Part shown: positions 17,761 through 26,442 of the stretch, piece after piece
Layout of the letters: each line of letters begins with the position of its first letter
How positions within the stretch are numbered: position 1 is the stretch's first letter
Source: Jeotgalibacillus malaysiensis
GTDB taxonomy: Bacteria; Bacillota; Bacilli; Bacillales; Jeotgalibacillaceae
Length of the DNA: 64,000 nucleotides
Assembly (NCBI GenBank): GCA_000818095.1
Contig: CP009416.1
Span: 2,464,501-2,528,500 of the forward strand
Direction of reading: 5' to 3'
Notes under the pieces: generated by a model
What the model saw: only the letters and a program-made list of their open reading frames with translations
What the model was told of the DNA's origin: nothing
The model's database searches: none
Made by a program: the position numbers and the translations under genes

Positions 17761-18124
17761 ACACTCTTTTTACGTATTGCTTCAGCTGCTTCACGATATC
17801 CTCTTTTACATCATCTGAGGCATAAAAGTGAACGCCATAATGAAATTCATCACCACTGGCTCTTTTCCATACTAATTCTGCTTTCATTTCATACACTACT
17901 TCATTCAGCATAAACTGCAGATGAATTTTCACCGGCTCATCCAGATTGCTCACCGGCAGATTCAGCTGTGAACTCATCTTTGTCCCGCTCGGACTCAAAT
18001 CATGCATCAGCGCCTTCCCCGGATGGGAATTCACCTCACGTCCATTCAATTCATAAATTTTAAATGCTGCCTCTAATGGCTTTTTAAATGCGAACCTGAA
18101 GCTTTCCTTCCGATTGTACCGCAA
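17759..18124 (-). CDS. PilZ domain protein (putative c-di-GMP receptor)
   Basis: A 121-residue single-domain protein. The arginine box is in RYNRKESFRF at the N-terminus and the second ligand motif is DLSPSGTK (D-x-S-x-x-G), the c-di-GMP binding pair of PilZ domains. Start chosen at a TTG (18124) six bases after GAGGTG; no ATG fits, and an earlier TTG at 18151 lacks a ribosome site. Probably a cytosolic effector of c-di-GMP signalling. Confidence 0.8.
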   Translation of the reverse strand: MRYNRKESFRFAFKKPLEAAFKIYELNGREVNSHPGKALMHDLSPSGTKMSSQLNLPVSNLDEPVKIHLQFMLNEVVYEMKAELVWKRASGDEFHYGVHFYASDDVKEDIVKQLKQYVKRV

Positions 18125-18284
18125 AGTCCTCACCTCACTAAGAGAAGTCAACGATAAAACTTTCGTACTACTTATATCGGTTATTTTTTACTGTTATATA
18201 GAGTAGAATTTATTTTGCATATTAATAATTTTGTTTATATGATTTTCACGTTTCACTTTTAATAGAAAGGCTTTGTTAAAGTGG

Positions 18285-18418
18285 GCTGTTGATTTCCGCT
18301 TCAGGGGGACGCTTTCCGCAGGGCGTGCGGTGAGCCTCCTCGACGCTGCGCGTCTGCGGGGTCTCACCTGTCACGCTTCTCCTGCTGGGAGTCGCCCCCT
18401 TCCACTCCAATCACCAGC
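18285..18418 (+). repeat. Dispersed palindromic repeat, copy 4
   Basis: Arms GCTGTTGATT / AATCACCAGC enclose CGCTTCAGGGGGACGC, GTGAGCCTCCTC and CTGCGGGGTCTCACC. Confidence 0.85.
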
Positions 18419-18454
18419 TGTGCAAAAACAACATTGGCCTTTAACATAGCTAAT

Positions 18455-18479
18455 AGAAAAAGCCGCCAAAGCTGACGGC
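18455..18479 (-). terminator. Terminator of the CoA-disulfide reductase gene
   Basis: Minus-strand stem GCCGTC / GGCGGC with a 6-base loop, followed by TTTTTC, just after the stop codon. Confidence 0.65.
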
Positions 18480-18490
18480 CTGATGGTTGT

Positions 18491-20149
18491 TTATTCGTTA
18501 TTCACGACATGCTGATAGTTTTTATTTCCACCTGATAGATTATATACAACTTTAAATCCGTGATTGATCAGGATATTCTGTGCAGCATTCCCTGTCACAC
18601 CTTTATTGCAGTATACAACGGTTTTAAGGTCAGGGTTCAGTTCTGAAGCTCTCGTTCTTAAATCGCCAAGTGGAATATGAACCGCCCCTTTAACATGCGC
18701 TTTTTCAAACTGAGCATTCGATCTGGTATCGATAATCTGGAACGCTTCACCGTTTTCTATCTCTCTGACCAGCTGCTGAGGGGTGATCAGCGGAGCCTTT
18801 TTGCTAATAGAATTATGCAGCGCCATGCCTGTATACATAACAGGATCTTTCGTTGTCGCAAACGGCGGTGCATAGGCCAAATCAAGATGGAACAGATCCT
18901 CAGCCTTTGCACCAAATGAGATTGCTGTGACAAACACATCAATCCGCTTATCAACGCCCTGTGGTCCGACAATCTGTGCACCAAGCAGCTTGCCTGTATT
19001 GCGATCTGCAATGGCCTTAATCACCATTTCTTTACCGCCAAGATATTCAGGACGGTCAGGTTTAATATTGTGCAGCACTTCAATTTCGTAGCCTTCCTCA
19101 ACAGCTTCTCTTTCTGTCAAACCTGTCTGGGCGACTGTCAGGTCAAACACTTTAAAGATCCCGCTACCTAAAATACCGCGATGTTCAGCCTCTTCTCCAG
19201 TGATCACCTGCCCGGCAATTCTTCCAGTTTTATTCGCTGTTGATCCGAGTGGTCTGTAGATCGGCTTTCCTGTAATCAGTGAAAAGCTTTCTGCAACATC
19301 ACCCACTGCATATACATCTGGTACGTTCGTTTGCATTTTCTTATTCACTTTGATTGCGCCTGTGCTACCAATTTCAACACCAATACCTTTAGCAAGCTTA
19401 GTATTTGGACGGATGCCGACAGAAAGGATAACGAGATCCGTTTCAATCGTCTGCCCGCTCTCAAGCTGAACAGTACTTACACGTTCTCCATCATATAAGG
19501 ATTGAACCGTTTGCCCTGTCAGCAGTTTTACACCCTTTTCCTGCAAGTGCCGGGCTACCCGCTCAGCCATATCAAGATCAAGCGGCGGCATGACCTGTGG
19601 AAGACGTTCAATAAGTGTCACTTCAAGTCCTTTATACTTCAGCTGTTCCGCCATCTCAAGCCCGATAAATCCTCCACCTACGATCGTGACATGCTTTGGC
19701 TGATGCTGATCGATATACGTCCGGATCTCGCCTGCATTTCTGATATTACGGACACTGAACACATTATCCGCTTCTACACCAGGAATTGGCGGCACAAAGC
19801 TTGTCGCACCGGTTGCAAGGACAAGCGTATCATAAGAATCCGTAAACGTTTCATTGGTCATGAGATTAAGGATTTCAGCCGTTTTTGCTTCGTGATTGAT
19901 GCTTAATACTTCATGCTGGGTATGAATATCAATGTTATATCGCTTTTTAAACCAGACTGCATTCCGCGGTGTCAGCTCGTCTATGTCAGCGACCTCTCCT
20001 CCTACATAATAAGGAATGCCACAGCCTGAATAAGAGATATCTGTGTCTTTATCGTAAATCGTAATTTGAAGATCCTCACTGTTTCTTCTCGCTTTGGCAC
20101 CTACAGATGTGCCAGCCGCAACCGATCCAATAATCAATAGCTTCGTCAT
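18491..20149 (-). CDS. cdr: CoA-disulfide reductase with C-terminal rhodanese domain
   Basis: A 552-residue flavoprotein of the CoADR-RHD type, which reduces CoA disulfide or CoA persulfide with NAD(P)H. The FAD motif is IIGSVAAGTSVGAKARR, the active-site cysteine is Cys43 in SYSGCGIPYY, and the NAD motif is VTIVGGGFIGLEMAEQL. The second FAD motif is VYAVGDVAE. The rhodanese domain (about 460-552) has catalytic cysteine VYCNKGVTG. Start at 20149 after GGAGGG; the longer frame would run through a terminator hairpin. It lies downstream of the ars genes but behind that terminator, so it may have its own promoter or be read by leakage. Confidence 0.9.
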   Translation of the reverse strand: MTKLLIIGSVAAGTSVGAKARRNSEDLQITIYDKDTDISYSGCGIPYYVGGEVADIDELTPRNAVWFKKRYNIDIHTQHEVLSINHEAKTAEILNLMTNETFTDSYDTLVLATGATSFVPPIPGVEADNVFSVRNIRNAGEIRTYIDQHQPKHVTIVGGGFIGLEMAEQLKYKGLEVTLIERLPQVMPPLDLDMAERVARHLQEKGVKLLTGQTVQSLYDGERVSTVQLESGQTIETDLVILSVGIRPNTKLAKGIGVEIGSTGAIKVNKKMQTNVPDVYAVGDVAESFSLITGKPIYRPLGSTANKTGRIAGQVITGEEAEHRGILGSGIFKVFDLTVAQTGLTEREAVEEGYEIEVLHNIKPDRPEYLGGKEMVIKAIADRNTGKLLGAQIVGPQGVDKRIDVFVTAISFGAKAEDLFHLDLAYAPPFATTKDPVMYTGMALHNSISKKAPLITPQQLVREIENGEAFQIIDTRSNAQFEKAHVKGAVHIPLGDLRTRASELNPDLKTVVYCNKGVTGNAAQNILINHGFKVVYNLSGGNKNYQHVVNNE

Positions 20150-20183
20150 GTTTAGTTCCCTCCACAATCTCATTTCGCACATA

Positions 20184-20224
20184 GAAAAAGTGCAGGAAGA
20201 CAAAGTATTTTTATCTTCCTGCAC
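20184..20224 (-). terminator. Strong terminator between the HesB-like gene and cdr
   Basis: Perfect 11-bp stem GTGCAGGAAGA / TCTTCCTGCAC followed on the minus strand by TTTTTC. It would end the ars transcript before cdr. Confidence 0.92.
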
Positions 20225-20238
20225 AGACTTCCTCTTGA

Positions 20239-20517
20239 TCAGCAGGCATTTCCGCCAAGCATGACAATCTGAGGTCCTTCCGGTGTTTCCTCTACATCAA
20301 GCGTAATTGCATCAACTGAATCTTTCAGTTCAGCATCCACGGCAAGCTGTAACCCATCTAACTGATGAATCTGATCGCTTTCCTGTGATGGATCCAACCC
20401 AAGACCAAAGCTCGGTCCGCAGCAGCCCTCTCCCGCTTTAAAGAAACGGATTCCCTCTGCTCCTTTTTCCTCTACAACACTTTTTAAAAATTCTACAGCA
20501 TCTGATGTCACATTCAT
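20239..20517 (-). CDS. HesB/IscA-like protein of the arsenic cluster
   Basis: A 92-residue A-type carrier fold with cysteines in GEGCCGPSFGLGLD and at the C-terminus (GGNAC), a ligand arrangement slightly different from the C-x-C of classical IscA. Such genes often follow arsA in Bacillales ars operons. The start at 20517 uses the AAAGG inside the arsA stop region, implying translational coupling. It may carry a cluster or bind arsenite; this is inference. Confidence 0.8.
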   Translation of the reverse strand: MNVTSDAVEFLKSVVEEKGAEGIRFFKAGEGCCGPSFGLGLDPSQESDQIHQLDGLQLAVDAELKDSVDAITLDVEETPEGPQIVMLGGNAC

Positions 20518-20522
20518 TCTTC

Positions 20523-22277
20523 TCATCCTTTCACTGCTTCCAGTAATGTTTGATAACCTGATAATTGTTTTTCTATCCATGGGATATATACAGTCTGATC
20601 GTCACTCAGCCTCTGTACTTCGTGAATCCACTTCAACTCGTTCTCTGCTTTTCTACCAAGGATTGCATCCTGTGTACCGGTGATCGCAAGAGACTGATTC
20701 ACTACCCAGCCCTGCGGAACAATCCCGGCACGTTTTAAATCATCCTGAAGACGTGACGCTTCAAAGACCGGTGTTGCTTCCGCGAGTGTCGTAATAAATA
20801 CATGTGTAAATGATGGGTCACGCAGTTTCGGTAACAGTAAACGTACTGCCTCCGGAACTTCACCCGTTGAGCGCTCCATTTCACGGTGATAGGCTTCTGT
20901 TGCATCCAGTAGCAACAGTGTGTGGCCTGTTGGTGCAGTATCAATCACGACATACGCCTCACCCGCTTTTGCAACCGTATCTGCAAATGCCCTGAAAACA
21001 GCAATCTCCTCAGTGCATGGCGAATTGAGATCCTCATCCAGCAACGCTCTTTCTTCAGATGAAATCTCACCGGCTCTTTTAATCACAGTCTCCCTGTATC
21101 GCTCCGTTTCTTTTTTTGGATCGATGCGTTCGATTGATAGTAAAGGCTGATTTGACTTGCCAACTACCTGCTCAACATGGGCTGCGGGATCGGTCGTCGT
21201 TAAAATAACATGGTGCCCCCGGTCCGCAAGACCCGTTGCGATCATAGAAGCGATCGTCGTCTTTCCAACTCCGCCTTTTCCCATCGTCATCACAATACCA
21301 GGACCTGCTTCTTCAAGATCCTTTACCAGCTTCTCAAGTTTTTCTCCCTGAAAAGTCTTACGCTGAACCGGATCATGACTTTCCACTGCTGATAACCAGT
21401 TTCTGATGTCATCAACACTTGCCAGACTCGAAGACACATATGGCAGATGATAATGCTGAAGCGCCTTCAACGCTTCAGGCATATGATCGAGTGCAAGCTG
21501 CTGTCTTTTGACAAATGCCTGCCGGTACGAATCTCCCTGATCATCTGAATGTAGTAAGCCGTTAATCACAAACAATGTGTGATTCATGCCGGTCCCCTGC
21601 AGTTCTCTATATGCCCGTGCAGCTTCGTTCAATGTTGATTCCTCCGGACGCGCAACCAGCATCAGTGTCGTTACCGTTTCGTCACGAAGCATTTCAGTCG
21701 CATATTCATACTGCGTTTTCTTTTCTGAAAGACCAGCCAGTGGCCCAATACAGGAGGTCCCGCTCGTATTTTCATCCAGATACACATTCCAGGCATTTGG
21801 CAGACTTAATAACCTGAGCGTATGCCCTGTCGGCGCTGTATCAAATAAAATATGATCATACTCACCTCTCACTTCTCTTGAGGAAAGTAATCCTGTAAAT
21901 TGATCAAAAGCGGCGATTTCAACTGTACATGCCCCTGAAAGCTGTTCTTCCATTGATTGAACAACCGGATCAGGTAAAATACCCCGATACGGTCCAACCA
22001 CCTTTTCCTTATATTCATCTGCAGCCTGTTCAGGATCGAAATTCGCTACATGCAAATTCAGCACATCCGGTATTTCCTTTGGAATTTCCGACAGTTCAAT
22101 ATTAAAAACATCCTGAAGATTACTGGCAGGGTCTGTAGAAACAAGCAAAACTTTTTTCCCCTGATCAGCAAGCGTAATCGCCAGTAAAGAAGCGGTTGAT
22201 GTTTTTCCTACTCCCCCTTTACCAGTCAAAAACACAAAAGGGGTTAAAGGAAGATCATCAATCAAAAAATCATGCAT
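20523..22277 (-). CDS. arsA: Arsenite-transporting ATPase
   Basis: A 584-residue tandem ATPase with two P-loops, GKGGVGKTSTAS (near 17) and GKGGVGKTTIAS (near 335). Each half has the signal-transduction DTAPTGHTLRLL/DTAPTGHTLLLL motif. Metalloid-site cysteines occur in SGACTVEIAAFDQF and NSPCTEEIAVFRAF, as in E. coli ArsA Cys113 and Cys422. Normally it drives ArsB; no arsB or acr3 is visible downstream. Start ATG 22277 follows AGGAG seven bases upstream; the earlier GTG is within that site. Confidence 0.95.
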   Translation of the reverse strand: MHDFLIDDLPLTPFVFLTGKGGVGKTSTASLLAITLADQGKKVLLVSTDPASNLQDVFNIELSEIPKEIPDVLNLHVANFDPEQAADEYKEKVVGPYRGILPDPVVQSMEEQLSGACTVEIAAFDQFTGLLSSREVRGEYDHILFDTAPTGHTLRLLSLPNAWNVYLDENTSGTSCIGPLAGLSEKKTQYEYATEMLRDETVTTLMLVARPEESTLNEAARAYRELQGTGMNHTLFVINGLLHSDDQGDSYRQAFVKRQQLALDHMPEALKALQHYHLPYVSSSLASVDDIRNWLSAVESHDPVQRKTFQGEKLEKLVKDLEEAGPGIVMTMGKGGVGKTTIASMIATGLADRGHHVILTTTDPAAHVEQVVGKSNQPLLSIERIDPKKETERYRETVIKRAGEISSEERALLDEDLNSPCTEEIAVFRAFADTVAKAGEAYVVIDTAPTGHTLLLLDATEAYHREMERSTGEVPEAVRLLLPKLRDPSFTHVFITTLAEATPVFEASRLQDDLKRAGIVPQGWVVNQSLAITGTQDAILGRKAENELKWIHEVQRLSDDQTVYIPWIEKQLSGYQTLLEAVKG

Positions 22278-22288
22278 CGTCTCACTCC

Positions 22289-22651
22289 TCACTGGATTGT
22301 TAATCGGATTTTCGGCTTTTCTGATTGATCTGCTTTGGGAAATTGTTCTGCTGCAATCCCTGTCACTTCAGCAAACATCTGATTCGATAAATAAGTACCC
22401 TGCTGTACGATGACACCATCTACCAGTGTAAATGGCAGTCCCTCAGGGTTTTTTGCCAAGGCTTCCTGAACCGTTTTATTTTCCACAAAACGCTGAGGCT
22501 CACTTGTCAGGTTAAAGCGCTCGATGGGATAATTCTTCTGTTTAAGAAAACTGACAACAGAAGCAACTCTCGGCAGCTCAGGATCAAAGCTCGTTCCACA
22601 CACGCCTGTTGAACAGCACATTGCAGGATCAAAAATCTGAATCTTTTTCAT
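22289..22651 (-). CDS. arsD: Arsenic metallochaperone ArsD
   Basis: A 120-residue thioredoxin-fold protein beginning MKKIQIFDPAMCCSTGVCG, with the three essential arsenite-binding cysteines Cys12, Cys13 and Cys18. It delivers arsenite to ArsA, whose start is 12 bases beyond the arsD stop. Preceded by AAGGGTG and by an ArsR-type operator at 22679-22702. Confidence 0.95.
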   Translation of the reverse strand: MKKIQIFDPAMCCSTGVCGTSFDPELPRVASVVSFLKQKNYPIERFNLTSEPQRFVENKTVQEALAKNPEGLPFTLVDGVIVQQGTYLSNQMFAEVTGIAAEQFPKADQSEKPKIRLTIQ

Positions 22652-22678
22652 TTATAACACCCTTTCAGTAAGATATAG

Positions 22679-22702
22679 GTATATAACAATACTGTTATAT
22701 AC
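22679..22702. promoter_or_regulatory. ArsR-type operator upstream of arsD
   Basis: Inverted repeat GTATATAACA-N4-TGTTATATAC. The core ATATAAC-N6-GTTATAT recurs upstream of arsR at 23101-23120 with the same spacing. Confidence 0.85.
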
Positions 22703-22733
22703 AGAGCACAGAAGGATTGCTCCTTCCAGTCGT

Positions 22734-23063
22734 TCAGCACTTTATTCTTAACAGGTTATGCTCCTGAACCGGAAGCTCACCCAGTTCTTTAATTGCTTCT
22801 ACTAAAAGCGGGTAAAACGGGTCCTGTTCATTTAGCCGGAAATAATTCCACTGGCGGTCCTTCCGTTCAAGCACAATTCCCGCCTGCTTCATTACACGAA
22901 GATGTCGGCTGATCGCCGGCTGCGAAATCTGGAACATCTCAACAAATTCACATACACAATGCTCGCTCGTATACATCCTTCTCAGCATCTCTAGCCTGGT
23001 CGGATCCCCAAGCACTTTAAAAAATGCACTCATCTTCTCCACTCCCGGTGCAGTTGAAATCAT
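22734..23063 (-). CDS. arsR: ArsR/SmtB family arsenic-responsive repressor
   Basis: A 109-residue winged-helix repressor with FFKVLGDPTRLEML, the metalloid-binding EHCVCEF (C-V-C) in helix alpha-3, and the recognition helix QPAISRHLRVMKQAG. The start at 23063 is placed 7-8 bases after AAGGTGG; a GTG four codons earlier is within that site. Two identical-geometry operators, before arsR and before arsD, suggest autorepression and separate control of arsDA. Confidence 0.92.
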   Translation of the reverse strand: MISTAPGVEKMSAFFKVLGDPTRLEMLRRMYTSEHCVCEFVEMFQISQPAISRHLRVMKQAGIVLERKDRQWNYFRLNEQDPFYPLLVEAIKELGELPVQEHNLLRIKC

Positions 23064-23099
23064 CACCTCACCCACCTTCTAAAAAGTTTCTTTATTCAC

Positions 23100-23121
23100 T
23101 ATATAACAAATAGGTTATATA
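23100..23121. promoter_or_regulatory. ArsR-type operator upstream of arsR
   Basis: TATATAAC-N6-GTTATATA, 7-6-7 geometry identical to the site before arsD. Confidence 0.85.
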
Positions 23122-23307
23122 CGCTACCTGTTTATTAAAATGTTCATACATTTTTTTGCGTCAGTGGATTACCTATACCAACATCCATGATATTAAAAAC
23201 TAAATGATGTCGAATTAAAAACCTGATTCAAACGAGGATTCGTCAATTTTCTTATCTAATCTTTGGCACAATTTAATTAATCGTTTATGAAGGAGCTGAC
23301 AGTCACC

Positions 23308-23478
23308 ATGTATATTTTGCACAGGAAAAACAATGGTACTCATGAAGTATTAAAAGATTCACTTAACCGCGCATTCAGATTTTTTGTGAATCAGCAGGAG
23401 GCCAGCCAACTTTCAAGAAAGCTTAACCGGTATACGCAGAAGGAGAAGCAGTGGAGAGTGAAGAAGATCAATTTATAG
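23308..23478 (+). CDS. Small basic protein of unknown function
   Basis: A 56-residue lysine/arginine-rich frame (MYILHRKNNGTHEV at the start, QKEKQWRVKKINL at the end). AAGGAG lies 12 bases upstream, a long but usable spacing; an in-frame ATG seven codons earlier overlaps that site. No family recognised. It stands alone between arsR and the CNNM genes. Confidence 0.45.
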   Translation: MYILHRKNNGTHEVLKDSLNRAFRFFVNQQEASQLSRKLNRYTQKEKQWRVKKINL

Positions 23479-23488
23479 ATAAAAAATA

Positions 23489-23529
23489 AGGTGTATCCAA
23501 GGTGAAGTTTCCGTCCCTTTGATACACCT
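23489..23529 (-). terminator. Terminator of the CNNM gene pair
   Basis: Minus-strand stem AGGTGTATCAAAGG / CCTTGGATACACCT (one mismatch, 13-base loop) followed by TATTTTTTA. Confidence 0.75.
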
Positions 23530-23551
23530 CTATTTTCAGTAAACTAATAAT

Positions 23552-24568
23552 CTACTGCTCATTCATCCTTGGTAACACATGATTAAAAATATCATTCATC
23601 GTGATAATACCTAAAAACTCCGATCCATCCATCACAACAGCTAACTGCTCACTTGATTGCCGCATATTTGTAAGTGCTTCATGCAGAAGTGTGTCCGGCT
23701 GTATGACAAATGACGGCCGTGCCATGTTCCATGCAGGGCGGTCTTCCGGCTCCAGCAGCGTATCCCTAACATGAATGACGCGCGGAGGATTGCCGTCTTC
23801 TGCCATGACGAGAATCCGTTTGTGACCTGAACGCTGTGTTGCCTCTTGAACATCATATACAGTCGCATCGGATTCAACGGTTGTCAGAGGTGCTTTATCT
23901 GACAACACTTCACCAACTTTTAACGTTTCAAGATCCAGTGCACCTGAGATTGGTTTTCGGATCGAAGCGTCCAGTGCACCCACATTTGCCGAGTACTCAA
24001 CCAGCTGCCTGATCGTATCAGCATCCTGTCCCCCAACTGCTGCAGTTTCAACAGGCTCAACACCTGAAGCCTTTACCAATCGATTAGCTATACGATTCAC
24101 CCATACCAGCAGCGGTCTGAAAACGCCGATAAAAATACGGGCTGGCATGCCAACCATAATCGCAGAAGCTTCAGGATGTGCAATTGCCCATGATTTCGGA
24201 GCCATTTCCCCAATAACCAGATGCAGGAACGTAACAATCATCAGTGATAAGAAGAAAGCAGTTCCATCGGCCAGCCAATAAGGAAGTCCCGTCGCAGCAA
24301 ACAAGGGTGAAAACCAGTCATCTACAGCTGGTTTCGTAATCGCTCCGAGCGCAAATGTACACACTGTAATACCAAGCTGCGCACCTGCGAGCATCACTGT
24401 AAGTTCATTCACGGATTTTAAAGCAGCCCTCGCACCACGGCTAGAACGTGCTGCTTCTTCAAGTCGATGGCGTCTTGCACCGAGTAGAGCAAATTCAATG
24501 ATGACGAAAAATGCACTCAGTGCGATGATGGCAATTGTTACGACTATAATAACGAAGGGATTACCCAT
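23552..24568 (-). CDS. CNNM/CorC-type divalent cation transporter, second of pair
   Basis: A 338-residue protein with an N-terminal CNNM (DUF21) membrane domain of three to four helices (about 5-130), including the GAQLGITVCTFALGAITKP signature, then paired CBS domains (about 195-335). It lacks the C-terminal CorC-HlyC domain found in its neighbour. Start at 24568, eight bases inside the neighbour's end and 6-7 bases after GGAGGG, so translation is coupled. Homologues such as B. subtilis MpfA export magnesium. The two paralogues may work as a heteromer (inference). Confidence 0.9.
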   Translation of the reverse strand: MGNPFVIIVVTIAIIALSAFFVIIEFALLGARRHRLEEAARSSRGARAALKSVNELTVMLAGAQLGITVCTFALGAITKPAVDDWFSPLFAATGLPYWLADGTAFFLSLMIVTFLHLVIGEMAPKSWAIAHPEASAIMVGMPARIFIGVFRPLLVWVNRIANRLVKASGVEPVETAAVGGQDADTIRQLVEYSANVGALDASIRKPISGALDLETLKVGEVLSDKAPLTTVESDATVYDVQEATQRSGHKRILVMAEDGNPPRVIHVRDTLLEPEDRPAWNMARPSFVIQPDTLLHEALTNMRQSSEQLAVVMDGSEFLGIITMNDIFNHVLPRMNEQ

Positions 24569-25955
24569 GATCATCCCTCCTTACCTGTTCAGATTCATCT
24601 TCATTCTCCCGTTGTTCAATTGTAAGAGAAACCATGGTTGGTACCCATTTCTCAACTTCAATGATCTGTGCAATCAGATAACGTCTGACAGGTTCATCAT
24701 CCACCAGATCAGCCGGGTCTTCAGGAAGTTGAACTGTTACTTGTTCATTGACGGCAGGAAGTTTCCCGCTATGTGCAATGAGTAACCCTGCGATTGTTTT
24801 AAAATCACCACGCGGCAGTTGATAACCGATTTCCCGCTCAGCCTCATCGATATGAACATCCCCGGTCATCTGCCAGGAATCCTCCCCTTCAGATTCAACT
24901 ACTTCAACCTCTTCATTATCGTGCTCATCTGAAACCTCACCAACGACTTCCTCAGCCAGGTCTTCAATGGTCAGGATCCCAGTAAAGCCACCATATTCAT
25001 CAATGACACAGGCAAGATCATTTTTAGACTCACTCATCTGCTCCTGTGCTTCCGGCAAAGCCATTAGTGTCGGAACAACCAAGGGCGGTCTCATAATTGT
25101 CGTAACCGGATCATCTTCATTTAAAGATGAGGACAGGACATCGACAAGGTGAACAACACCAATCGGCTCATCATCTGAATTAACAACCGGATAACGCGTA
25201 TGCTCCTTTGCCATTAAGGTCCGGACTTCACCAATCGTTATGTCAGGTTCTACAATATCTGCCCGTGATCTGGGCGTCATTGCGTGTTCAACGTCACGTT
25301 GCGGAAAGTCGAGAATCCGATCAAGAAAAATTGACAGCTCCTTAGGCAAATCACCGCTGTCACGGGAGTCAGCTACGATATATTCCAAATCCCGTGCATT
25401 GGCACTGCTGTCAAGATCATGCACCGGCTCAATTCTGAGCATTTTTAAAAACTTATTGGCAGACTGATCGAAAAACTTAATCAGCCACCCGAAGATCATC
25501 AAATAAAAATTGGTTGATCTTGCAAGCCCTCGTGCCAATGGCTCAGGGTTTGCAATTGCAAGATTTTTAGGATAAAGCTCACCAAAAATCATCTGTACAA
25601 TCGTAGAAACAGCTAAAGCAAGCACTGTCCCTACAGAAATACTAACCGCTGCAGGAACTCCCGCCCCATCAAGCAACACACTTAAGCTCTCCCCAACAAG
25701 AGGTTCAGCTACATAACCAATTAAAAGGCCTGTCACAGTGATCCCGAGCTGTGCACCTGAAAGCATAAATGACGTCTGCTCCGTTACACTCAACGCACGC
25801 TTAGCTGATGCATCCCCCTGTTCAGCCATCGCGCGGAGCCGTGAGCGGTCAACAGACATATATGCAAATTCCTGGGCAACGAAATAGCCGTTTGCTGCGA
25901 TAATCGCTAGAATGACAATGATGCCGAGCAGTAAAGTCAATGTTGCAATTACCAT
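24561..25955 (-). CDS. CNNM/CorC-type divalent cation transporter, first of pair
   Basis: A 464-residue membrane protein: CNNM domain with GAQLGITVTGLLIGYVAEP (about 1-190), CBS pair with HAMTPRSRADIVEPD and DEYGGFTGILTIEDL (about 210-340), and C-terminal CorC-HlyC domain (about 355-440). Related to MpfA/YhdP magnesium exporters. The start ATG lies inside the last codons of an upstream 41-codon ORF, and its own ribosome site is poor (GGGTGGTGG region), so it probably depends on translation of that ORF. Confidence 0.92.
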   Translation of the reverse strand: MVIATLTLLLGIIVILAIIAANGYFVAQEFAYMSVDRSRLRAMAEQGDASAKRALSVTEQTSFMLSGAQLGITVTGLLIGYVAEPLVGESLSVLLDGAGVPAAVSISVGTVLALAVSTIVQMIFGELYPKNLAIANPEPLARGLARSTNFYLMIFGWLIKFFDQSANKFLKMLRIEPVHDLDSSANARDLEYIVADSRDSGDLPKELSIFLDRILDFPQRDVEHAMTPRSRADIVEPDITIGEVRTLMAKEHTRYPVVNSDDEPIGVVHLVDVLSSSLNEDDPVTTIMRPPLVVPTLMALPEAQEQMSESKNDLACVIDEYGGFTGILTIEDLAEEVVGEVSDEHDNEEVEVVESEGEDSWQMTGDVHIDEAEREIGYQLPRGDFKTIAGLLIAHSGKLPAVNEQVTVQLPEDPADLVDDEPVRRYLIAQIIEVEKWVPTMVSLTIEQRENEDESEQVRRDDHG

Positions 25956-26074
25956 ATGTGGTCCACCACCCTACTTAGCAGATCATGCTCATTAGCTTGG
26001 ACATCTGACCTGGCACTGCCCGAGTCAGGCTCATCAGGTTCGTAATTACTTGATGCGATTCGTTTTATATTCAT
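25949..26074 (-). CDS. Putative 41-residue leader peptide of the CNNM operon (contains EPDEPD)
   Basis: An ORF too short for usual calling: MNIKRIASSNYEPDEPDSGS at its start, ending DHIW with TAA two bases beyond the ATG of the CNNM gene. GGGGGA lies ten bases upstream of its ATG. The alternating acidic/proline segment E12-P-D-E-P-D17 resembles the segment of enterobacterial MgtL that destabilises ribosomes when magnesium is low. Overlap with the transporter start implies translational coupling. That it senses magnesium is inference; that the frame is open and coupled is directly visible. Confidence 0.5.
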   Translation of the reverse strand: MNIKRIASSNYEPDEPDSGSARSDVQANEHDLLSRVVDHIW

Positions 26075-26099
26075 CTCTTCAATTCCCCCAGCATAGTTA

Positions 26100-26442
26100 T
26101 TAATTTTAAGTCTAAGAAAAGTTCAGATTAAATGTAATCCGAGAGCTTACTAAATGTACTGAGAACCTTTACCCTGAATCCGTTTATACTAATCAATTTA
26201 GTAAAATCAGACATTCGTAATAGATGAATCATATGAAAGTTTCGTTTAAAGAGGGCTATGGAAATGGGTAATGCAACTTTCTATAATCGATTGGAGAGTG
26301 GTATGAAGTAATAAGGAAAAGTCATTGTGTATTTGAAGGGGAATTTTAACAAAATATAGCAATCTTAATTTAAAGTAGAGTGGTGGTCATTAAAACACCT
26401 AACTTTTAATAGACTGTCTTTTCTAAAATGAATTGAAGCATA
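26100..26442. other. Intergenic stretch with no recognisable gene
   Basis: AT-rich sequence between the CNNM leader and the distal island border. Short frames occur but none has both a ribosome site and a recognisable product. A promoter for the leader/CNNM operon must lie near 26090-26160 on the minus strand, but no confident hexamers were identified. Confidence 0.5.

Noticed and set aside
25949-26100. M-box, yybP-ykoY or other metal riboswitch before the CNNM gene
   Set aside because: I could not find the conserved cores or stems of these riboswitches; the sequence is fully explained by an open reading frame overlapping the exporter start.
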